A stretch of 64,000 bases of DNA, taken from NCBI RefSeq assembly GCF_030272615.1, contig NC_081415.1:506679373-506743372 (forward strand), written 5' to 3'. Numbering within the stretch: position 1 is the stretch's first letter; every line of letters starts with the position of its first letter. The notes beneath the pieces were generated by a model. The model was given only the letters and a program-made list of their open reading frames with translations. It searched no databases and had not been told where the DNA came from. This DNA comes from Cryptomeria japonica (Eukaryota; Streptophyta; Pinopsida; Cupressales; Cupressaceae). Positions 55,975-64,000 of this stretch are shown here, one piece after another. Both the position numbers and the translations under genes were made by a program.

Positions 55975-56438
55975 TGTTAAGTTTTCAAGCAGATCCGAAG
56001 TAAATATGAACTAACAATTATATGCAGATTTAAATACAAAAAGATAAAGAAATAAAACAGGACACAGATAACACAGAGATTTAAGGTGGTTCACCCAGAA
56101 TGGGTTACGTCCACCATACACAGCAGTCCAATCTTTCTTATTATCCAGCAAAAATAGTACATCAACCTTACAATGCCTTAAGCATCCCAACCACTTATAA
56201 CATGCGTTTTTAGGGCAACAAACAAAGTCGGCCTTTTTAGGGTTTTATTACGATGTCGGTTTTCATCAACGAAAAATGACAAAAAAAAATTTCTCGGGGG
56301 CTGCCACCCCCAAACCCCCACTTTTCTTGGGGGCTACTGTGCCCAAACCCCTGCTCGGGGCCTGACCCGGCCTTGGACCCCGGCGAGGATATGTGTAGAG
56401 TGTACAGTACTTTGCTGATCAGTCACCACATTTCAACA
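55975..56438 (-). repeat. Copia-2 5' LTR (464 bp)
   Basis: Ends TGTT and AACA on the plus strand. It contains a GC-rich block with repeated CTCGGGGGCTGCCACCCCC-like units (56292-56390) that is absent from both Copia-1 LTRs. Confidence 0.92.
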
Positions 56439-56464
56439 GAAGCATGAATAGTGACACAAATGCA

Positions 56465-57890
56465 TTAGTGATAGAGGTAGAGTTAATGTGGTACAATTTA
56501 TAAGTATGATAATATTTAGAATATGATACGTCATGAAATGTTAGTGTAAGTTATCGCGATCTTGGTGTTGGTAGTGGTGGTTGCAGACACTAAAATGCAT
56601 TGTGGTATTTCGATCATCATTAAACCAGATCAATCTTGCATATCTGCTTTTAACATCATTTAAAATACTCTTTTATTTAATTACTCAATCTAATTATTCT
56701 TTTCATTTTAACTAAACACAATTTTTTTATTTGATTAATAAATCTAATCTTTATTCTAGTTTTAATTAAATAAATCACTTTTATTTATTTTTGTAATTTA
56801 GCCATTTCAATTCTTCTTTTAAAGTTCAATCAAGTAATTTAATAAATTATATTTATTTAATTAAAACAATCATTCCCCCAAAATTTTCCTATATATTAAA
56901 CTTCATTTAATTTCTTCAAATTCCCCTTCATCATTAGTTGAATAAATAAATAGATAAGCCAAATAATTAATCGTGTACATATTCCTCCAAAGTCAATCTT
57001 GCACAAACTTCCAAGTGCACATGGATCCAAAAAGAAACCTTTTTAATCCTCACCATCCATTAAATTTGAGGAAATGTTCGACCTCCATCTCTTCTTGATC
57101 ACATGCACCAATCACAAGACTTCAATTATAAGCCTTTCATTCTCTCTTACAAATGGACCAACAACATCCCTCAATTGAACAAGATCAAATCTTATTCATC
57201 TATCATTCTCATCCAAAATCTATGATTAAACCATTTCACGAGTCATTTTCAAGAATAGGATTCAAATGTTAGGCAAGGTTATAATTTTGAAAGGAGCAAC
57301 CACATCTCCTCTCAACCATAATCAACCATATTGAGCATATCACATGGTCTACAAGGTTTATTTTATTTGGAATTTTATTCAAATTTTGTAATTTATTTGC
57401 TTACTTTAGCTCAATCAATGGTGTAACTAGATATATAATGAATCTTTATTATTGTATCAGATTTATTGATTTATTTTATATTATGATGTAAACCTTCTAA
57501 TATGCCTGATGAGACATGCTCTCAATCTAATTTTTACCTTTTCAAAGTGTGTTTTGAGTATTTTTTATAGTTTTAACATGGATTTACCATTTTTCTAGTT
57601 TGGTATAGACTATGTATAACACATATACATTTCTTTTTGATGCTACATCCTATCAAAGCTTGAACCCTAAACCTTGTCCCATGGTATATGTGCTTTGTGT
57701 AGTGGCACACTTACATTGCCCCTTGATTCATGTTCACATGGTGTGTCATATGCACACTCATAGATTATTTGAATAGTTTCAACATAGTTGCCCTATCCTA
57801 TAGCACACTTGCACACACTAAATGGTGAATGTGCCTTTCAAAGTTATACACTATCTTTTTAACATGTCTACACTAACTTATAGCAAAATT
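56465..57890. repeat. Duplicated segment, copy 1
   Basis: Matches 59946-61390 in the same orientation: GTGATAGAGGTAGAGTTAAT, TCTTGGTGTTGGTAGTGGTG, TCCTCCAAAGTCAATCTT, GACATGCTCTCAATCTAA, GCATATGCACACTCAT, TTTTTAACA. It begins in LTR sequence and includes the 1.2-kb block absent from the first F1 LTR. No coding potential. Confidence 0.75.
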
Positions 57891-58362
57891 AAATTGATAA
57901 TAACTAGCAATTGCACCATAAATAGTTATGCAACTTTTGGTATTTCATAAGTTTGTTACAAAATTGGATGGTTGAGATTCTATGATTATGCCTATATATA
58001 TCATCTCATGTGAATGTATCAAGGTTAGATAGATGGGTTAAGGTTGGCTAAGGTTAACATCTAGATAGGACACTATTGGTGTGAGACTTTAGAGTGATTA
58101 CAAAAGAAGTATATTGTAACTATAAACTTCAAGACTTTGTAAAAGACTCGTTGCATTAAAAAAAAGATGTTTTTGAATAATATAACAGTGAGTATCTTTT
58201 TATTGTGGTTTTTCTTCGATAAGGGTTTCGATATAAAAATTGTTGTCTCATGTAATCTTGTGTTTGTATAGTGTTCCATTTACTTTTATCAATGTTAAAT
58301 AAATTCAATAGATATTGCTAACTATTTTTCAATCATATTATCATAAGTTCCTCTATCTTAGT

Positions 58363-59482
58363 TTTAGAGGGTGAAAAATTAGGGTTTCACCCTTAGATGT
58401 AGTAAAACCACTAATTTTTTGCTTAGGGACCATCACATTAGAGAAATATGGAATTCGATAGATCTAGATTTTGATCAGATTCTTGGTTTCCTAGATGAGA
58501 CTCTTCTTTCCCTTTGAGTTGAATTGATTAAATAATTAAAGATGCTGAAATTAGGGTAAATGTGTGAAAATTAAAGCAATTATTCATAAACAGTGAGCTA
58601 CAGTCATCAAACAGAGCCACAAACCTGGATTTGAGCAATAGATGAAGGTTTGGAACTATTCCCAGAAGCTCATCTTGAATTATCGAGACTGTGGTGGTGG
58701 TTTCTCTGGTTCTCCAAACTTTTTTTCATCCAAAGGGGAACCTGTTTGTCTCTATGAATAACATCGTTCCTCTGAAACGTAGCTCTGTACCCGTTCTTGC
58801 ACACAGTAGAAAGGGGAAAATGGTTGGGAATAGGAATTTGCCTTAGGTCAAACCCCAGTTTTGGAATTAACCATGAAATAGAATTGAAATGTAGATGAAC
58901 TATAATGGAAATTTTTTCCTTTTGAGGGAAAGACTAAAAATATCTGAAACACTAATGATATATCTTTTAATGAAGTTTTGTTTGTCTTCACAAGGAATTA
59001 GGGTTTCATGTAAATAGTCTTCATAAACCATATAACATGAATGTCATCTCCAATGCTTGAATATTGACTTCACTTCTACTTCAAAGTTTGAAAGAAGATT
59101 GATTTCTTGCTCACTTGAATTTTTTGGATCTCAATTTTTCTCTCTTGAGTGGATATGAATTTGAATCATTATCAAAATGAGAAGGGTAGACCTCCTTTTA
59201 TACATGCTAATTGAAAAACAAATTAATTTTCTGACATTGGCTGACACGGGATCTAGGTTCCCGCTCAAATTGAGTTACCATTATGAGGCCCCAAAATGGG
59301 CCCTTTTTTAGAGGACCATGGCCCTAGTTCTAGACACCAGGGTCCCAAGATTAAGGGGAGAGAAATGCATATAATGAAAATTTGAGTGTGATACATGGTG
59401 TGAGAAGAATCAGAGCTTCAATTAGGCCTTAGAGGATGAAGTGAGGATAAAATTGCAAGGGAGTACAATTTAGGATGCTACA
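58363..59482. mobile_element. E4, solo-LTR-like element, same family as E3
   Basis: The TSD TTAGT/CTAGT (58358-58362 and 59483-59487) has one mismatch. The left end TTTAGAGGGTGAAAAA is a decayed version of the E3 start. The right end is GAGTACAATTTAGGATGCTACA. The internal GCCTTAGGTCAAACCCCAGT also occurs in E3 with small changes. Non-coding. Removing it rejoins CTAG.ATAT sequence found in the F1 LTR at 16698. Confidence 0.7.
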
Positions 59483-59527
59483 CTAGTATATCATTCATTT
59501 GCAATAGGAGTCAAAATAGCCAACATT

Positions 59528-59945
59528 TGGTATCATAGAATAGCTACTTGTTAAGGCAATTACTATGTCATTAAGATTCCAAACCCAAATGTGTATTGTA
59601 GTATTTATCCTACAACAATTGTTTTGTTGTATTTTAAGTATAACTAGTCACTAAGGAGAAATTTGAAACATTTTGTGAGAAAATAAAGTAGTATTAAATA
59701 GATGGCTAGCACATCAAGGTCCAATATTGAACATTTCTATGGTTAAAATTCTAAATTATGAAAGTTGAAGATGGAAGATCCTCTAGCAAAGATAGATTAG
59801 TAAGTTGCAATATCTTGTTCTGGTAATCGCTTGGGTATGTTTAATGAAGATTGCATTAAAATGAATAAAAGGGATAGAGTCATTAACTTCAATTATGCCT
59901 TTCATATTTTTTTCTTATGAATGTGCCCAAGGAAAATATTGACAT
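59528..59945 (+). pseudogene. Primer site and truncated gag after the second F1 LTR
   Basis: TGGTATCATAG (59528-59538) is followed by leader DNA and a copia gag start MASTSRSNIEHFYG (59702), KLKMEDPLAKID and GNRLGMFNED with stops. It matches 16741-17140 of F1. At about 59945 it jumps into LTR sequence (the 59946-61390 copy), so nearly the whole internal region is missing. Confidence 0.7.
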
Positions 59946-61390
59946 ATCCATTTGTGATAGAGATGGAGTTCGTGTGGTACAATCTAGAAGTATGATAATA
60001 TTATAGAATATGACACGCAATAGAATATTTATATAATTTATCACAATCTTGGTGTTGGTAGTGGTGGTTGTAGACAGCAAAAATGCATTCCCACATGTCC
60101 ATCATCATCACACCACATCAACCTCACATCTCTACTTCTAACATTGATTAAATAAAGAATTTTATTTAATTGATTGATATAATTATTCTTCTAATATAAA
60201 TTTAATTTTTTTGATTATTTGATTAATAAATATAACCTTTCTTCAAACATTAAATAATAAATTACCTTTATTTATTTAATTGATTTAATTGATTCGATCC
60301 TTCTTCTAAAGTTTCATCTTAAATTGAATAAATCACATTTATTTAATTAAAACCCTCATTCCACCAACATTATCTCATAAATTAAATTTGTTTAATTTGT
60401 TTAATTTTTTTATGAACAAATCAGGTTTAGTCAACTAATTAATTATTTACAAATTCCTCCAAAGTTAATCTTACACACGCTTCCAAGTGCATGTGACTCA
60501 AGAAAGACTTTTTTCAATCCTCACCATGCATCAAATTTGAAAGAATATCCATTCCTAATAATGTCACCAATCACAATATGTCACTTGTAAGATTCTCATT
60601 CTCTCTTGTAAATAAATCAACCGCACCCCTCATTTACACAGGATCAATTCATATTCATCCATTATCCTCATCTAAAACCTATGGATAAACCATTCAATAA
60701 GCCCTTTTTAAGAATAGGAATTGGATACAAGGTAAAGCTAAGATGTTGGAATGAGTAACCACATCTTATCTCAACCAACAACAACCATCTTAAGCATATA
60801 ACATGATTTGCAAGGTGTTTTGGATGATAAATTTATTCCCCTTTTATCATTTATTTTCTTACTTTAGATCAATGAAAGATGTAACTAGATATAGAATACA
60901 ACTATTTATTTATGTATTGTTTTTTATTGATTTATTGTATATTTTGGTGTACACTTTTTGAAATTCTCGATAAGACATGCTCTCAGTCTAACTTTCATCT
61001 TTGCAAAATGTGTTCTAAGTGATTTTTATAGGTTTTCATGTGGATTTGCCATGTTTCTAGTTTGGCATAAGCACTTTCTATAATGACATAGATATTCTTC
61101 ATTTTAATGCATCTACATCCTAACAAACCATAAACCCTAAACTCCATTCCATGGAATAGGTGCTTTGTATAGTGGCACACCTATTTTTCATAGTGGCACA
61201 TTCACACCTAGTGTTGCATATGCACACTCATGTATTGTTTGAATAGTTTTGATGTAGTCACCATGTCCTATAGCACACGTGCACACTAAATGTTGTATGT
61301 GCACTCACTCATGTTGTATGTGTCTTTCAAGGTTTTATACTATCTTTTTAACACTTTTACACCAAATTTTAGCATTTATGATTTTATTAA
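59946..61390. repeat. Duplicated segment, copy 2
   Basis: Second copy of 56465-57890, diverged but collinear. Its left border is the gag/LTR junction. To the right, 61391-62160 is AT-rich DNA in which I recognise nothing. Confidence 0.72.
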
Positions 61391-62160
61391 CATTTCTATA
61401 CTATGTTTTAGCTTATCTACTCTCTAGAATTTTTACGTTTAATCATTCAATGAAGACATGCTTTGTGTTACAATGTACATGCACACTTTGGTGGCATATA
61501 CACCATGTAATGAACCCACTCTCAATTAACCATTTTAGTGTATTTTTTGGGTTTTTCTTACTAATCCTAATCATTATAGAGGTTGCTTTGACTTTTTGTG
61601 TAATTTATTAACCTCTTGTTTTAGGTTTTTTTAAGACTAATCATAGATTAAAATTGTTCATGGGCATGGTGTAGGTTTGTTTGACCAATAAATAACATTT
61701 CTATTTTTAAGGTTGATTAATTTTCTTTTCATGTTTGTGTGCTTTAAGGTGTATGAAATGAACTTTCACAGAAAAAAAGAACACAATTAAGAAAGAATTT
61801 AATTATTTTCAACAAAAGGATATTTATATAAAAAAAACCGAACCATGAAGATTCCCAACTTAGATAAAAAGGTGTTGTACATTAATAACTTGCATGGATC
61901 AATATTTTTCAAGTTTGAGGATGAAAAGAATGTAATATAGTACAACATTAGGGTCGTTGTTCTATAAATTACATGTAAGTGAGAATTCTGTAGGATTTTA
62001 TTTAAAAAATAAATAAATTCAATATAGTGAGTCCCATTTGTTGGGCATATTATCATTGTAGTTAAAGGAGATGGCTACATTATTAGAGGTTAAATTAGTA
62101 AAATTATGTGCTAAATTTATGATACCAATATTGAGAAAACATTGTGAAAGAAAGGAGAAA

Positions 62161-62778
62161 AATAACATAAATAATTTTTATTTCCTTCATGCAATGACCC
62201 ATGTCCAGTACCCTTCTATTTTGATGCAGGACCATCCTGGAAGGCCATAGATCGAACCCAAAGATGGAAGCATGTGAGGCTTTCCCAAACTTTTTGGAGC
62301 CTATGGAGCATATCACATGGTGGATATAAGGCTAGACAACAACCTAAAGGGTCGTCATTCATCCACATCTTGTTTGGTCCCTCTTCAAGAATCTGGAGCT
62401 AACACACACGTTACAATTGGACCTGGACCCAAAGAAAGATGACATGAATCACTCTAGTGTTTGGATCTAATATATAAACATCAAGTGAGTCTTTGGAAAG
62501 CATCATAAATAGCTAGGGAGTAGTAGTTAAGGGAAGGTCCAGAAAGACTTATGTTTCAATATATTCTTTGCAATAAGCACATGACAACCTATGTCTCAAC
62601 ATGTGGGGACAATGGCCCGAATGCAATGATCATGTGAAGGCCAATATGCATGTAAGTTTTCTAAATTAATCAATTAAACTCATACTTTTGTTTGCATCAA
62701 ATTTTTGTTGTGCTTTGTGTATAATTAAATGGCTGCAACACTGGACAATCCATTTTAGACCTTCCAACCTTGATTGCA
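62161..62778 (+). repeat. Probable 5' LTR part of gypsy element G1
   Basis: The DNA directly before the primer site, ending TTGATTGCA. A TATA-box-like CTAATATATAAAC lies at 62467. The left LTR end was not located, and the 3' LTR is outside the window, so the extent is a guess. Confidence 0.4.
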
Positions 62779-62783
62779 TCAAG

Positions 62784-62795
62784 TGGTATCAAAGC
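62784..62795 (+). other. G1 primer-binding site
   Basis: TGGTATCAAAGC, an initiator-Met tRNA complement variant frequent in plant gypsy elements, about 170 bp before the gag ATG. Confidence 0.75.
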
Positions 62796-62962
62796 GAGAT
62801 TTGAGTCCTATGGAGGTGTGTGTGCTAGAAGACCTTTGGAGTATATGGATCACCAACTAGAGGTAGGTTATTGGATTTATCAATCGAACACCAAAGTGAG
62901 GCAATTGCAACCCTAAACTAGATCACCAAAATGAGGGTGTTGTACCTAGTTTGAAGGAAAAG

Positions 62963-64000
62963 ATGTCACCTAGGAGAATGTCAGTGATGGCCAATGTTAT
63001 CAAAATGGTAGAATAGATGATGGACATAATGAGAGCCTTGAAGAACTAGTTGGATGTCATGGAGGAGGATCAGAGGAAGGGTATAAACCCAAGATTGGAA
63101 GAGGAGAGTGATGGTGAGGAGCTAAGGGTTCAAGACCAATATGAGGATAGCTAAGGAGAAGAAGAGTAAGATCAAATCAAAATGATGAAGGTGATTACCA
63201 AGATCAAAAAGAGGCTAAGGATTGAAATTCCTAGTTGTACCATAAGCTTGAATAAAGAGGAGTTTTTTGATTGGGTGAATGAGGAGGAGTACTTCAAGTA
63301 TGAGGAGATTGAAGATCTGAAGCGAGTGAGGTTTACCAAAACCATGTTGAAGGAACATGTCACCATCTAGTGGAAGGAAGTATAGTTGGATAGAAATCAT
63401 AGAGAGAAGGAGCATATCACAAAATGGGATAGGATGGTAATGAAACTAAAGGGCCAATTCATACTTGTGGATTATGAGTTATAACTATTGAAGAAACTTC
63501 AAAACTAGTGACAAAGGGAGAAGATCGTAAAGGAATACACTAAGGAGTTGTACAAGATGATCATTAGTTTTGGACACACTGAATCCAGAAGAGAAAAGGT
63601 GGCACAATATATTAATAGCCTCAAAACCAAAATTCAAGAGGAATTAAACCTGGTTCAAATGACTACCATGGAGGAATCCTACTAATTTGCACTAAAGGTA
63701 GAAGAAAAGTTAGTTAGGAGAGTAGAATAGATGTCAGGAAGTAGGAATTGAAGAGATTTGGAAAGGTGGACACAATGCATTGAGAGGAGACCTTAAACTA
63801 AGCAAATCAAAGGATCCCTTTTTAGAGGGAGGAGAGAAGGCTTAGGGAAGAATCATATCATGACTAGAGGGAAAGGGAGGAGTAACATTGTGATGACAAA
63901 CACTAGAGGGGTGAGAAGAGGCTTGACCAAGTACCACTCTAGGGAACCTATTTTAAGTGAATGGAAGTGGGACAACATTCCTTTGAATGTTTTCAAGGAA
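62963..64000 (+). pseudogene. gag: G1 Ty3/gypsy gag, partial (runs off window)
   Basis: A single frame from MSPRRMSVMANV to the window end, 346 codons, with 13 stop codons and no frameshift. The Retrotrans_gag pattern is clear: EFFDWVNEEEYFKYEE, KRVRFTKTMLKEHVTI(stop)WKEV, KWDRMVMKLKGQFILVDYEL, KEYTKELYKMIISFGHTE, KVAQYINSLKTKIQEELN and FALKVEEKLVRRVE. A basic Arg/Gly-rich stretch follows near 63800-63920. Most stops stand where the family has Gln or Trp. Protease, RT and integrase would lie beyond 64000. Confidence 0.85.

Larger units (their letters stand above)
51698..56438 (-). mobile_element. Copia-2, Ty1/copia retrotransposon
   Basis: The TSD GAAGC lies at 51693-51697 and 56439-56443. 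LTRs are 51698-52156 and 55975-56438. Same family and orientation as Copia-1. Relative to Copia-1 it has lost about 290 bp between the linker and RT (junction near 53660) and 12 bp in the protease-integrase spacer, but keeps full-length LTRs. It inserted into the F1-type LTR. Confidence 0.95.
45199..59525 (+). repeat. Second F1-type LTR, fragmented by insertions
   Basis: Pieces 45199-45357, 51593-51697, 56444-58362 and 59488-59525 align in order with the LTR at 15687-16738 (for example CTTGGGTGTGTTATT, GGTAGCAAC, GTATGATAATATTT, GTGGTTGCAGAC, TATATCATCTCATGTGAATG). LINE-D, Copia-2 and E4 sit between them. About 1.2 kb near 56610-57885 is absent from the first LTR and is also present at 60070-61390. 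The LTR ends AGCCAACA and is followed by a primer site and gag, so it may be the 5' LTR of a second element. Confidence 0.7.

Overview
The window is transposon-derived DNA from a plant nuclear genome. I found no host gene. The evidence for a plant is Ty1/copia elements with initiator-Met tRNA primer sites, a Ty3/gypsy gag, and L1-type LINEs whose ORF2 ends in an RNase H domain and whose ORF1 has a DUF4283-like region plus a CCHC knuckle. The density and depth of nesting suggest a large repeat-rich genome. A gymnosperm is my guess, not something the sequence proves.

Layout. Positions 1-1695 are AT-rich DNA with a decayed 250-bp tandem duplication and a LINE 3' tail. Positions 1707-13889 are LINE-A (+), bounded by 11-bp target-site duplications (TSDs), with a complete copia element (Copia-1, 8710-13364, minus) inside it. 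Positions 13901-15686 are AT-rich DNA with short repeats and a tRNA-like SINE head. From 15687 to about 59525 lies one very old copia element (F1) split by a series of later insertions: E1 (18992-31162, itself holding E2, LINE-B and a LINE tail), LINE-C (32491-40526), E3 (40782-42437), a non-LTR element (43444-45180), LINE-D (45358-51579), Copia-2 (51698-56438) and E4 (58363-59482). Nearly all insertions have a TSD that can be read directly, and removing them rejoins F1 motifs. Positions 59526-61390 repeat the LTR of F1. Positions 62784-64000 begin a gypsy element whose gag runs off the window.

The most interesting observation concerns three of the four substantial LINEs. LINE-A, LINE-B and LINE-C each carry an additional ORF (ORF3) about 160-270 bp downstream of ORF2 and inside the TSDs, so it belongs to the mobilised unit. 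LINE-A and LINE-B share one ORF3 class (231 aa, intact in LINE-B). LINE-C carries an unrelated 587-codon ORF3 with an N-terminal globular part and an acidic, Lys/Ser-rich, helical C-terminal part. In LINE-C, ORF1, ORF2 and ORF3 each occupy a single frame broken only by two or three nonsense codons, so ORF3 has been preserved as well as the replication genes. LINE-D lacks ORF3.

Other points: ORF1/ORF2 junctions spaced for coupled translation, a conserved stem-loop in a LINE 3' tail, a long GC-rich inverted repeat inside E2, two new-looking families of TSD-bounded non-coding LTR units, and decay dominated by C-to-T-type nonsense changes.
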